64,000 nucleotides of DNA from Caryophanales bacterium UBA2753. GTDB lineage: Bacteria; Bacillota_I; Bacilli_A; RFN20; CAG-826. This document shows positions 17,102 through 25,424 of this stretch, piece after piece. The notes beneath the pieces are model-generated. The model saw nothing but the letters and a program-made list of their open reading frames with translations, was not told the origin of the DNA and did no database searches. Location of the stretch: contig DEJH01000026.1 in assembly GCA_002353275.1 (NCBI GenBank), positions 2,610-66,609 on the forward strand. The letters run 5' to 3'. The first letter of the stretch is position 1. The number at the start of each line of letters is the position of its first letter. Position numbers and translations under genes: made by a program.

Positions 17102-18760
17102 TTAATATATACCGATTAATAAATCGTAGACATCTTGTTTGCCATTAATTAATGTGACTTCAAGATTTGGATAGGTTTCATTAATTGCGCTAGCGAGCTC
17201 TAAAGCTGCTTCTTCTTCAACCATTTGTCCATAGATGATGTAGACGATTTCTCTTTCTTTAATATCTGGAACTTTAGCGAGTAAACGAAGTGTCGCTGCC
17301 GTTCTTCTAGGAGCGTAGGCAAGTAATTTATGATTTTTACTTCCAACATAGCTTCCTTTAGGAGCGACTTTGCCATTGATCTTAGCGTCTTTTCCAGATT
17401 TGAAAACGATTAATGGGAGGACACTTTCTGCACCCATTTTGAGGTTTTCATATACTTCTTCACCATTTTGTTCATCACCTAAGTGCATATTTAATGCAGA
17501 ATAACCTTCTTGAAGGTTGTGAGTAGGGACAACGTAGACTTTGCTCTCTTTAAAGAGTTCTGCTGCTTGCTCAGCAGCTTTAATCATATTGGTTTCATTT
17601 GGAAGAAGGATGATTTCGTCAGCGTTAACATATTTGAAAGCATCAATCATTTCAGCGACAGAAGTATTCATGGTGGTGCCACCATTGATAACCATGTCGG
17701 TGTGGAGTTGGTTTTGGAATAAATCAATAATTCCATCTCCTTGAGCAATTGCGACAACTGCAAACTTCTTTCTTTCTTGTTGACGTTTTTTATCTTCTTC
17801 AAGTAATGAATTATGTTGTAAGGCCATGTTTTCCATTTTAAAGGAAACAAATTCGCCAAATTTTTGAGCGTATTCAATTACTTCGTATGGTTTTTTAGTG
17901 TGAATGTGGACTTTAACGATAGTGCCAGTTTGGAAGCAGACTAAGGATTCTCCGTGATTTAACATCCATTTAGTGAATTCATCGATATCAAATTCTGCGA
18001 TATTGATTTTACTCACTAATAGTTGGAGCAAGAATTCAGTGCAATAACCGAATTCGAGAACGCTATTTTCGTTAAATGCAGAGTAGTCAATTGATGACTT
18101 ACTTTCATTATTTTTATTTAATTCTTCACCTTCCACTGTAATCTCTTGTCCAGTGACAAAAGCTAAGAATCCCTCATAAATGGTAAGTAATCCCTTTCCA
18201 CCAGAGTCAACCACTCCGTTTTCTTTTAAAACAGGTAAAAGATTTGGAGTGTTATCTAAAGAGACTCTCATGAAGTTAACCACTTTTGTGAAGAAGCTAT
18301 CGAATGTATCTTCTTCTCTTATAGATGGGATTGCTTCTTCAATAGATTCTCTAGCAACGGTGAGAATAGTGCCTTCGGCAACGTCCGCGCAGGCTTTATA
18401 TGCGTTTTTATAAGCAGCGACCATCGCGTCTTTAAAGTCACTAACAGTGATTTCTTTCTTTCCTTTAACAGAATCAGCAAACCCACGGAAATATTGACTA
18501 GTTAAAACACCAGAATTACCTCTAGCTCCAAAAAGCATTCCTCTAGCGAATTCATCAGCGATGATATGAACTGGTGCGTTTTCATCACTTATGGTTTTTA
18601 GACCATTTTGATAGGTGAGTTTCATGTTTGTGCCTGTATCTCCATCTGGAACAGGAAAAACATTCAAATCATTAATGATTTTGAGATGGGCTAATAAATT
18701 TTTATATCCATATTCGAGCAGTTCATTAAATGTTGAACCGTTCATTTTATTTGTGTTCAT
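17102..18760 (-). CDS. fakA: Fatty acid kinase catalytic subunit FakA (DAK2/YloV family)
   Basis: A 552-residue protein. The N-terminal DAK2/DhaL domain (~1-200) has the Mg-ATP motif VPDGDTGTNM and the ARGNSGVLTSQ loop; the C-terminal FakA domain (~330-552) contains NGGTTMN and the LPNETN segment. FakA phosphorylates FakB-bound fatty acids in the cytosol. The usual Bacillota upstream partner (Asp23/YloU) is not present; an unrelated membrane protein precedes it. Start ATG 18760 is supported by AAAGGAG just upstream. It is the first clear lipid gene of the operon. Confidence 0.92.
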   Translation of the reverse strand: MNTNKMNGSTFNELLEYGYKNLLAHLKIINDLNVFPVPDGDTGTNMKLTYQNGLKTISDENAPVHIIADEFARGMLFGARGNSGVLTSQYFRGFADSVKGKKEITVSDFKDAMVAAYKNAYKACADVAEGTILTVARESIEEAIPSIREEDTFDSFFTKVVNFMRVSLDNTPNLLPVLKENGVVDSGGKGLLTIYEGFLAFVTGQEITVEGEELNKNNESKSSIDYSAFNENSVLEFGYCTEFLLQLLVSKINIAEFDIDEFTKWMLNHGESLVCFQTGTIVKVHIHTKKPYEVIEYAQKFGEFVSFKMENMALQHNSLLEEDKKRQQERKKFAVVAIAQGDGIIDLFQNQLHTDMVINGGTTMNTSVAEMIDAFKYVNADEIILLPNETNMIKAAEQAAELFKESKVYVVPTHNLQEGYSALNMHLGDEQNGEEVYENLKMGAESVLPLIVFKSGKDAKINGKVAPKGSYVGSKNHKLLAYAPRRTAATLRLLAKVPDIKEREIVYIIYGQMVEEEAALELASAINETYPNLEVTLINGKQDVYDLLIGIY

Positions 18761-18811
18761 TTTAAAATCTCCTTTATTACCTTTAGTTAACTAAAAATAT
18801 TAAATGGGATT

Positions 18812-19489
18812 CTATTCTAATTTTTTGATGGTTTTATTAGCTTGATTAGTATTCCAGAAGAAATACACAATTGAAGATATAACTGCAACGATAATCATCA
18901 CAGGCAAAATATTGAAGTGACGATTAACTTCGTTAGTGGTGTCTTTATAAATTAAATAAGCGGCAATAGAAATTGAAAGATATATATATAGGTATTTGAT
19001 ATAGAGATCATCTTTCTTTTTGGTCCAAGAATAACCAGTATATAAAAGTAAACCAGTCATTACAAAATATGGAGCGTTTCTCATGAGGGTCATGAAGATG
19101 TTATTTTGGAAGAATGAATCATCCACTAAAGAAATGACAATCTTAAGGACCGCTAAAGAATAAATCGCAATGTCTAAAGAGGCACTGTTCTTATTTTGAT
19201 ATTTGATTTTGTATAACCAATAAAAGAAAACAAATAGCAAAGTAAAAATAATCGAGGTGACAAATTGTCCAACTCCAAAATATTCATATAAATCAATTAA
19301 AGATACTCCAACATTTTTTAATAGTTTAGGAACTAAGCGGAATCCTTCTCCAATAGAGATTGAAAAGCCTAATAAACCTAAAGCGATATAATTCAATCTC
19401 TTATGCGATTTTCCAATTAAAAATAATGAGAAAATAATTCCTGATAGGAGAAATGCTAAATCTAATATTGATTCAAACATGGGTGTCAT
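18812..19489 (-). CDS. Predicted polytopic membrane protein, unknown function
   Basis: 225 residues with about seven hydrophobic helices (first near residues 8-25, last near 195-212) and a short lysine-rich C terminus (KTIKKLE). I do not recognise the family; no catalytic motif is visible. It starts 7 bases after the nuclease gene stop on the same strand without a strong ribosome site; ATG 19480 is an alternative start. It may be co-transcribed with the surface endonuclease, but a functional link is not shown. Confidence 0.65.
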   Translation of the reverse strand: MTPMFESILDLAFLLSGIIFSLFLIGKSHKRLNYIALGLLGFSISIGEGFRLVPKLLKNVGVSLIDLYEYFGVGQFVTSIIFTLLFVFFYWLYKIKYQNKNSASLDIAIYSLAVLKIVISLVDDSFFQNNIFMTLMRNAPYFVMTGLLLYTGYSWTKKKDDLYIKYLYIYLSISIAAYLIYKDTTNEVNRHFNILPVMIIVAVISSIVYFFWNTNQANKTIKKLE

Positions 19490-19495
19490 ATTTGA

Positions 19496-21691
19496 TTATT
19501 TTCTTTTCTTTCTTAATAGTAGTAGTGTTGTGCCACTCATCAATATAATTGAAGCCACAACGATAACTATTATATATGTTTGATTAGAATTGTAAACATT
19601 TTCAATATGAATTGAAACAAATGCATAATTGGTTTCAAATGGATATTCATCTAAATTTGCTTTTGCCCAGGCAAGATATCGACTAAGGGCATTAGTATAT
19701 TTATTGCCTTCATTATTTTCGAAAGATTCAACGTACTGACTCTCTAAAGAAAGAAGAGCTTTTTTAGCGTTCACATATGTATTTTGAGAGATACATAATC
19801 CTGTACCTTGACCAGAATAATTAGGGTCATCCATGTGCATATATCCATCAATCCAAGTTTGAATTGGATCGACATCGCTACTACCTTGTGAGACAACAGT
19901 TATATATGAAAGATAAACTCTTTTCTTGCTGGAAATTGTGATTGTTGAAATGTTTTGACCAGAAAGAGTTACTTCTTTTTCACTTAAATCGGCTTCAGCA
20001 CTTACAGATTGTTTAGAATCTACATTAGTTTCAATATAGAGAGTTGGATCATCAGAAGTATTGTATCTTTTAACACCGACTTTTATTTTGCTAGCGGCTA
20101 CTTTTGCAGAATCTGCTAAGTTAATTGTAAATTTGCCAATAACCGAACTCGATCCTAACTTCAATCCTGTTTTACCTTGATAGACTTTAGAAGAATTAGA
20201 AATTGAAGAAACGTTTTCTGCACCTGAGGCAATTAAATTTTTAATGTTATTATCGCTTGTTTCTCCTGAGGCATCGCTAGTAGCATCTTTGAATTTAATC
20301 GTGTAGTCTTGGGATACAACATTATTGACAGTAATTCCAGGTATGGTAATTGAGAATTCACCTAAGGTGCCAACCACACTTCCTGTTCCATATGTTAATG
20401 GAGAAGGCGACCAAGTGACTTGGCTAGTAACTACTTCAAAAGAACCACTAACATATGTAGCTCTGACTGTTAAACCAGTAGGATCAAAATTCTCTCCAGC
20501 GTTATATGTATTTTTTGATGGAGCTCCGATATAAGTTAATCCATTCATTTTATCGATAGTTAAACCACTTACTGTAACTTGAAGTGAATCCCCTCCAAAA
20601 GAGTAGGTACCAATAACACTAGCAGAAGTTACTGGTGTCCAAGTCACTGAAGAGGTGACGTTTGAATTTGTGTTATCGTCAAAAAAAGCAGTAACAGTTA
20701 GTCCGTTTGGATTAAAAGAGGTGCCCTCTTTATATGTAGTTTGAGTTGGAGAGCCAGTAAGAACTAAATTTGTTAATTTTTTCGGCTCGACAATTGGCTC
20801 GTTTTTAAAGACCGCTCTAGCATATTCTGGATGATCGATATATGGATTACGATTATGTTGAAAATCTTCATAAATTAATTGATTTCTATGACTTTCAAAA
20901 TTGTCGACTGGGTCTAATTCATGCCAGTTAAGAAGAGTATCTAAATATCCCCATTTTCCTCCAGTAGAATCGGTTCCAGTTGTTAAGGTTAAATTTGCAT
21001 CACTTCCATCCGCATTATAATAGCGGGTAGCCATGTAAAATAAGGCTCTAGCAACATCGCCTTTATATTCATCAGCAGGTTCAAATGTTGAGCCACTAAA
21101 TTTGCATTCAGATTTTGTGCCATAGTGGTTTTCAGTATATGAACCCCCATTAGCGAATGGATGATTACTTCTTGTATTGTTTAACTTTTCATCACTTGCT
21201 CTTAAGTGGTGGAGGTCTTCATATGCGGTTCCTGATTTATTTGCACTGACCCCATTAATTCTTGCCCATATATGTTCTTTATTCCATATATAGCCAGAAC
21301 TAACTCCTCCATTAGAACCACCTCCGTGAAAGTGATTAAAATCGCTTCTTTTACTCGTGTCATTATTATAGTCAGCATATAAAAGCCACATGATTGGGTT
21401 CTCATCGTTTGGATCAGGAGAAACCTCCCAGTTACGATCTGTGTATTTCATATCGTGCTCGAGAGTGTTATAACTTCTTCTAGTGTGACCTTTGATTATG
21501 TTATAAAGCGCAACTTTCAAAGTATCACCTTTCATATTGGAGGTGATGTTTTTGTAATAATCCTCTACTGAAACAGGAGTGAAATCAGCTTTCACTTCAT
21601 TTACTTTATTAGGAGTGATATTCGATAACGACGCTAAACTGAGACCGGCGAAAATTATTGTCCCGGCGATAATGAGAAACTTATTTTTCAT
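19496..21691 (-). CDS. Surface-anchored endonuclease I family protein with Ig-like repeats
   Basis: 731 residues. An N-terminal signal peptide (basic start, hydrophobic ~5-22) precedes the catalytic domain (~40-285) with the endonuclease I pattern NKEHIWAR and EDLHHLRASDEKLNNTRSNH, including the probable catalytic and Mg-binding His/Asn residues. Two related ~75-residue Ig-like repeats follow (starting near LTNLVLTGSP and LTYIGAPS), then a b-rich domain (~465-605), a short helical region and a C-terminal transmembrane helix with a basic RKKRK stop. The layout is that of a nuclease displayed outside the cell, likely scavenging extracellular DNA/RNA. A second protein with a similar N terminus begins at 63729. 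Promoter: extended -10 at 21710-21715. Confidence 0.85.
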   Translation of the reverse strand: MKNKFLIIAGTIIFAGLSLASLSNITPNKVNEVKADFTPVSVEDYYKNITSNMKGDTLKVALYNIIKGHTRRSYNTLEHDMKYTDRNWEVSPDPNDENPIMWLLYADYNNDTSKRSDFNHFHGGGSNGGVSSGYIWNKEHIWARINGVSANKSGTAYEDLHHLRASDEKLNNTRSNHPFANGGSYTENHYGTKSECKFSGSTFEPADEYKGDVARALFYMATRYYNADGSDANLTLTTGTDSTGGKWGYLDTLLNWHELDPVDNFESHRNQLIYEDFQHNRNPYIDHPEYARAVFKNEPIVEPKKLTNLVLTGSPTQTTYKEGTSFNPNGLTVTAFFDDNTNSNVTSSVTWTPVTSASVIGTYSFGGDSLQVTVSGLTIDKMNGLTYIGAPSKNTYNAGENFDPTGLTVRATYVSGSFEVVTSQVTWSPSPLTYGTGSVVGTLGEFSITIPGITVNNVVSQDYTIKFKDATSDASGETSDNNIKNLIASGAENVSSISNSSKVYQGKTGLKLGSSSVIGKFTINLADSAKVAASKIKVGVKRYNTSDDPTLYIETNVDSKQSVSAEADLSEKEVTLSGQNISTITISSKKRVYLSYITVVSQGSSDVDPIQTWIDGYMHMDDPNYSGQGTGLCISQNTYVNAKKALLSLESQYVESFENNEGNKYTNALSRYLAWAKANLDEYPFETNYAFVSIHIENVYNSNQTYIIVIVVASIILMSGTTLLLLRKKRK

Positions 21692-21709
21692 ATCTTTTAG
21701 TACCTAGTT

Positions 21710-21718
21710 ATTATACCA
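21710..21718 (-). promoter_or_regulatory. Extended -10 promoter of the surface nuclease gene
   Basis: On the minus strand the sequence reads TGGTATAAT, a consensus extended -10, about 18 bases before the ATG at 21691. No good -35 is seen. The predicted leader is only about 12 bases. Confidence 0.6.
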
Positions 21719-21779
21719 TTTAAAAAATATTTTTAAAGTGTAGCAAAAACATCGATTACAACTAAATATAAAAAAAGTA

Positions 21780-21808
21780 TTAACATTTTCTAAAAAGACA
21801 ATTATAAT
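21780..21808 (+). promoter_or_regulatory. Promoter of the 77-residue membrane protein gene
   Basis: TTAACA (21780-21785), 17-base spacer, TATAAT (21803-21808); close to the vegetative consensus. Confidence 0.75.
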
Positions 21809-21840
21809 TGTTGCGTTAATTAACAAAGGAGAACGTTAAA

Positions 21841-22074
21841 ATGACATTTGATAAATGGTTCGAAAAACAAAGCAAACTCGTTAAAGTTATTCTCTTATTG
21901 ATCCCATTCGTTGGTTGGGTTTGCGAAATCCTTGTTAGAGTTTCTGCACTCTTAAGAAAAACCTCAACCCTCAACCTCATCGGTTTATTGGTCTTTGGTT
22001 TCTTCGGAGCAGTCTTACAATTCGTTGACTTATTTGCTGAAATTCTTACCGACAAATTACTCTTACTCGAATAA
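21841..22074 (+). CDS. Small two-helix membrane protein, unknown function
   Basis: 77 residues with two hydrophobic stretches (~13-38 and ~46-68), a basic loop between them (LLRKTST), and an acidic/leucine-rich end. It is a monocistronic unit: near-consensus promoter at 21780-21808, AAAGGAG ribosome site at about 21825-21831, and a strong UUCG-loop terminator at 22096. Codons favour abundant-tRNA choices (CTC, GTT, ATC) like the ribosomal genes in this window, which suggests high expression. No family recognised. Confidence 0.75.
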   Translation: MTFDKWFEKQSKLVKVILLLIPFVGWVCEILVRVSALLRKTSTLNLIGLLVFGFFGAVLQFVDLFAEILTDKLLLLE

Positions 22075-22095
22075 TTTTAGGAAAAAGAGAAAAAT

Positions 22096-22120
22096 ACACT
22101 CGTTCGCGAGTGTTTTTTTG
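22096..22120. terminator. Bidirectional terminator with UUCG loop
   Basis: Arms ACACTCG (22096-22102) and CGAGTGT (22107-22113) with a TTCG tetraloop, followed by T7 on the plus strand and preceded by an A-rich run that serves the minus strand. It separates two convergent small genes. Confidence 0.9.
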
Positions 22121-22151
22121 TGTTAAAAAAAAGAAACCCATTAGGGTTATC

Positions 22152-22376
22152 TTACATAGCGATTCTTTGAATTCTGAATCGATTGTCGTAGTCAGAAACG
22201 TATTCGATATTATGGATGTCGTTATTGACGTAATATTCCTCTTCTACTCTCAAGTTATCATTATGTTTTTGATAGTAAGAGAAGATATAGTCAATCGCTT
22301 CACTTCTAGAGGAGAAAGCTTGATTATAGATTTTCACTTTCCCATTGATGATCGCTGTAAGCATGTACTTTTTCAT
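22152..22376 (-). CDS. Small protein of unknown function
   Basis: 74 residues from ATG 22376, chosen because AAGGAGG lies 7 bases upstream; the longer frame reading has no ribosome site. The protein is a mixed a/b sequence (KKYMLTAIINGKVKIY, then SRSEAIDYIFSYYQKH) rich in Asn, Asp and Tyr. It starts with a b-hairpin-like segment, then a helix, then two strands. It is not recognisably a RelE/YoeB toxin. Own promoter at 22446-22476. Confidence 0.65.
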   Translation of the reverse strand: MKKYMLTAIINGKVKIYNQAFSSRSEAIDYIFSYYQKHNDNLRVEEEYYVNNDIHNIEYVSDYDNRFRIQRIAM

Positions 22377-22445
22377 TGATATACCTCCTTCTTTTTGCCT
22401 TTTATAGTCTTGCTTAGGACTAGGAGGTAAACTTACTAGCAGCAC

Positions 22446-22476
22446 ATTATAATAGTCTTATTTTTGACTAAGTCAA
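22446..22476 (-). promoter_or_regulatory. Promoter and palindrome upstream of the 74-residue protein gene
   Basis: Minus strand: TTGACT (22476-22471), 19-base spacer, TATAAT (22451-22446). The -35 lies inside a perfect palindrome, TTGACT-A-AGTCAA (22464-22476), a possible operator. Confidence 0.55.
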
Positions 22477-22481
22477 GAGGT

Positions 22482-22511
22482 GAAAAGAAAAAAGACGCAT
22501 TTTGTGCGTCT
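22482..22511 (-). terminator. Terminator after the antitoxin gene
   Basis: Arms AGACGCA (22493-22499) and TGCGTCT (22505-22511), T-rich on the minus strand. It sits directly at the antitoxin stop codon, leaving no room for a downstream toxin. Confidence 0.8.
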
Positions 22512-22759
22512 CATTTGAAGAAGGACAAGTCCTTTGCAACAATTTTTCCATCTTTGATGTCGCGTATTGCTTTTTCTAACATCTCGATGTACTCCTTGTT
22601 GTGAAGTCTTTTTTGCATATCGTTGTAGTCTTCGACAGACATAAGAACTACATTCTTTTCTCCTTTACGAGTAACAACGATAACTTCGCTTTCGTCACAG
22701 GCTTTGTCACAATAAGATTTTAATGAATTTCTCAAGGTTGAATAATTAACTGCTAACAT
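22511..22759 (-). CDS. Phd/YefM-family antitoxin, no partner toxin visible
   Basis: 82 residues with the Phd/YefM pattern: N-terminal VNYSTLRNSLKSYCDKA, then VIVVTRKGEKNVVLMSVEDYND, and a C-terminal helix region (IRDIKDGKI) that in the family wraps the toxin. The N-terminal half forms the DNA-binding dimer. Ribosome site CGGAGGT precedes the ATG. Members normally sit directly before a YoeB/Txe-like toxin gene, but a terminator follows at once. The next minus-strand gene has its own promoter and is not toxin-like. Possibly a stand-alone antitoxin protecting against a toxin elsewhere. Confidence 0.82.
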   Translation of the reverse strand: MLAVNYSTLRNSLKSYCDKACDESEVIVVTRKGEKNVVLMSVEDYNDMQKRLHNKEYIEMLEKAIRDIKDGKIVAKDLSFFK

Positions 22760-22779
22760 TAATTTTTACCTCCGAAATT

Positions 22780-22820
22780 ATTGTATGGCAAAAAAACAAG
22801 TTGTGCAATTTATTGTACAA
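22780..22820 (-). promoter_or_regulatory. Antitoxin promoter overlapped by a palindrome that also ends the ribokinase operon
   Basis: Minus strand: TTGCAC (22808-22803), 17-base spacer, TACAAT (22785-22780). The -35 is part of the inverted repeat TTGTGCAA (22801-22808) / TTGTACAA (22813-22820), which is followed on the minus strand by T7. The same hairpin may thus terminate the ribokinase operon and serve as an autoregulatory operator. Confidence 0.6.
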
Positions 22821-23702
22821 TTATTTAATTTCGTTTTTATGAGGCAAAGCGATAATCGCTCCTTTTCTTGTTACAGTTATAGAAGAACATAAAGAGGCAA
22901 ATTCCATTGCTTCTTTTACATCTTTTCCTTCAGAGAGTTTGTTAACAAAGGCTCCAATATATGAATCTCCAGCTGCAGTAGTGTCTATCGCATTAACTTT
23001 ATGAGGTTTAGCTTCATACATCTCTTTTTTATTCACTAAGATTGAACCTTTTTCTCCTAAAGTAACGATGACATTCTTACATCCTTTACTTAGTAAGATT
23101 CTTGCTCCTCTTAATACTTCTTTTGAATTACTAAGAGCTTCTAATTCGTGTTCGTTAGGGATGAGGTAATCGATATATTGATATATTTCTTCACTTACCT
23201 TTTTAATTGGGGCAGGATTAACAACCACTAACATGCCTTTTTCTTTTGCGAATTTGATTGAATATTCAATCGTTTCAATTGGACCTTCAAATTGAGTGAG
23301 GAAAATATCTCCTTTAGTAAATAAGTCTTCATTATCTTTAATGTCATTAATGGTTAAATCATTATTCGCTCCTTGAACGATTAAGATTCTATTTTCTGCA
23401 TTCTTCTCTTCTAAGATGATAAAGGCTACTCCTGTTGGCTCTTTACTAACTTTTAGTCTTGTATCTAATCCTTTTTCCCATAGGAAGGTTTTCACTCTAT
23501 GACCATTATGATCATCTCCAACCGCCCCAATAAAGGAGACTTCACTTCCTAAAAATAAAGCGGCACAAGCTTGATTAGCACCTTTACCACCAATATTTTG
23601 GAAATAGCTATCCGCAATAGTGGTAGTGCCTTTAGTTGGAAGAAGTTGAGTGAAAATGGTGTTATCAATGGCAATAGAGCCAATAACTAGGATGTGTTTC
23701 AT
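22821..23702 (-). CDS. rbsK: Ribokinase
   Basis: 293 residues from ATG 23702, which overlaps the nucleoside hydrolase stop (TAATG) behind an AAGGAGA ribosome site. PfkB-family motifs: GGKGANQACAAL near the N terminus and DTTAAGDSYIGAF with the catalytic aspartate near the C terminus. It phosphorylates ribose to ribose-5-phosphate. Pairing with a nucleoside hydrolase indicates salvage of the sugar released from nucleosides, while the base can pass to the purine operon. Confidence 0.88.
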   Translation of the reverse strand: MKHILVIGSIAIDNTIFTQLLPTKGTTTIADSYFQNIGGKGANQACAALFLGSEVSFIGAVGDDHNGHRVKTFLWEKGLDTRLKVSKEPTGVAFIILEEKNAENRILIVQGANNDLTINDIKDNEDLFTKGDIFLTQFEGPIETIEYSIKFAKEKGMLVVVNPAPIKKVSEEIYQYIDYLIPNEHELEALSNSKEVLRGARILLSKGCKNVIVTLGEKGSILVNKKEMYEAKPHKVNAIDTTAAGDSYIGAFVNKLSEGKDVKEAMEFASLCSSITVTRKGAIIALPHKNEIK

Positions 23703-24619
23703 TATTTGCATCTCCTTAAATGGTCGAAAATAATCTCCCAATATTTATCTATATCTACTGATGTTGCGACTTTACAGTTAGTTATAGTGGATTTTTTGCA
23801 TCTTGTTTGTCCGGCTTTTTCGCTTTCTGATGTATCGATTTCCACTAACATATCTTCAAAAGTGAAGACAGTTGGATCAATTAAAGAAATAATAGTGGCA
23901 GGATCATGAAGTGGTCCAGCTTCTAAAGAGAAGAAACTTCTTTGGTTTTCATTAAAGACCTTCATTAATTTAACAAATAAATCACTTCCTTTAGTGTTTA
24001 TTTTGCTTGCTTCCTCTACTATTTTTTCTCTAACTAAAATTTTTCTTGTTACATTTAATCCAAGCATTCTTAATGGGACACCACTTTTAAAACAGATATC
24101 AGCTGCTTCAGGGTCCACTAAAATGTTGAACTCAGAGTATTCGGTGATATTTCCTTTTCCAGTGCTTCCACCCATTAAAACTATTTCATCTATGTGTTTA
24201 AGTATTTCCCTATTATGTAAGATTGCTTTAGCAAGATTAGTCATTGGTCCAGTAGTAACAACTGTTACATGTTCATTACTAAGTAAAGTGTCAATTATTA
24301 GTTGATACCCTTCTCTAGAATCATACTTCTCTTCATAATTAGGAAAAATAAATCCATCTAATCCACTTTCTCCATGGATTTCAGGACAAATCATAACTTT
24401 TCTTTTTAATGGAGTAGGGCTTCCCTTTGCTAAAGGAACATTCTTGTTAAAGAAATTAAGTAAATTAAGGGCGTTCTTACTAGTTTTCTCAATTGTTTGA
24501 TTACCACTAGAAGTAGTAACAGCGAGTAAATTCAATTTATCAGAGTAACAAGAAAGAAGTAGGGCAATCGCATCATCATGCCCTGGATCACAATCTAAAA
24601 TAATATTTATTTTTGACAT
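23702..24619 (-). CDS. Inosine/uridine-preferring nucleoside hydrolase
   Basis: 305 residues of the IunH/Rih family. The calcium-binding aspartate cluster is DCDPGHDDAIAL at the N terminus; VTTGPMTNLA, MGGS and the later histidine in GPLHDPAT are also typical. It cleaves ribonucleosides to base plus ribose in the cytosol. It lies 4 bases after folD and overlaps rbsK. Rih subtype (A, B or C) cannot be told from the motifs. Confidence 0.9.
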   Translation of the reverse strand: MSKINIILDCDPGHDDAIALLLSCYSDKLNLLAVTTSSGNQTIEKTSKNALNLLNFFNKNVPLAKGSPTPLKRKVMICPEIHGESGLDGFIFPNYEEKYDSREGYQLIIDTLLSNEHVTVVTTGPMTNLAKAILHNREILKHIDEIVLMGGSTGKGNITEYSEFNILVDPEAADICFKSGVPLRMLGLNVTRKILVREKIVEEASKINTKGSDLFVKLMKVFNENQRSFFSLEAGPLHDPATIISLIDPTVFTFEDMLVEIDTSESEKAGQTRCKKSTITNCKVATSVDIDKYWEIIFDHLRRCK

Positions 24620-24623
24620 CTAC

Positions 24624-25424
24624 TTATATTTTATATTTTTTCTTGTAGATTTTTAATAAGTTCTCAATTAATGATAATCGGGTTAATAAACCTACTCCAC
24701 CAGGAACCGGGGTTTGTAATCTTACTGGTAAATTCGGTTTAGCGTCACCATGAAGTCCAGTTTCATCTCGAGAAATACCAACATCAACAATGACAGCGTC
24801 TTTTTTATATTCATAACTTTCATCTAAATAGCCTTGTTTACCAATAGCAATAACAATGATATCAGCGTGTTTTACATAAAAATGCATGTCTTCTTTACTG
24901 GTTTTTGAGTGGACAACAGTGACATTACAGTTTTCTTTCAAAAGAAGTTTCGCCATTGGTTTACCAACAATATTACTTCTTCCCATCACTAAAGCGTTTT
25001 TACCCTGTAAAAGGATGTTCTCAGCGTGAAGATAATCAATAATTCCTTGCGGAGTGCATGGATTAAGTTGACTTAATGGATGAAAACCATCGACATCTTT
25101 TTCTGGAGAAATTGCGTTTTTAATCTTCTCCTCATTAATATGTTTTGGTAGAGGCATTTGGACGATAAAAGCGTCTACTTTATTATCCTTATTTAATATA
25201 TTAATAATATTAAGGAGTTCTTCTTCAGTAGTGGAAGTTGGTAATTTCTTAAGTTCAGCATTTATTCCAAGTTCACTCGCGTCTTTAAGTTTTCCTTTAA
25301 CGTAAGCATTACTAGCGACATCGTCATTAACTTGGACAATAACTAAAAATGGTTTAATAGCTAAACCACTTACATATTCTTTTATCTCTTCTTTTCGTTT
25401 AGATACGAATTCTTTAATGGTCAT
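24624..25424 (-). CDS. folD: Bifunctional methylenetetrahydrofolate dehydrogenase/cyclohydrolase FolD
   Basis: 266 residues. Motifs: the YVKGKLKDASELGI segment (with the tyrosine-x3-lysine pair), VQMPLPKH, PEKDVDGFHP, PCTPQGI, the NADP loop GRSNIVGKP and PVPGGVG. It supplies formyl- and methylene-THF. Overlaps the deaminase stop (ATGA). Slightly shorter than the usual ~285. Context suggests a nucleotide and one-carbon operon. Confidence 0.92.
   Translation of the reverse strand: MTIKEFVSKRKEEIKEYVSGLAIKPFLVIVQVNDDVASNAYVKGKLKDASELGINAELKKLPTSTTEEELLNIINILNKDNKVDAFIVQMPLPKHINEEKIKNAISPEKDVDGFHPLSQLNPCTPQGIIDYLHAENILLQGKNALVMGRSNIVGKPMAKLLLKENCNVTVVHSKTSKEDMHFYVKHADIIVIAIGKQGYLDESYEYKKDAVIVDVGISRDETGLHGDAKPNLPVRLQTPVPGGVGLLTRLSLIENLLKIYKKKYKI

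Noticed and set aside
22152..22376. The 74-residue protein as toxin partner of the antitoxin
   Set aside because: It has its own promoter, is separated by a terminator, and shows no YoeB/RelE-like pattern.
22110..22379. Plus-strand 89-residue open frame after the UUCG terminator
   Set aside because: It starts inside the terminator and is antisense to the 74-residue protein gene, which has a strong ribosome site and promoter.
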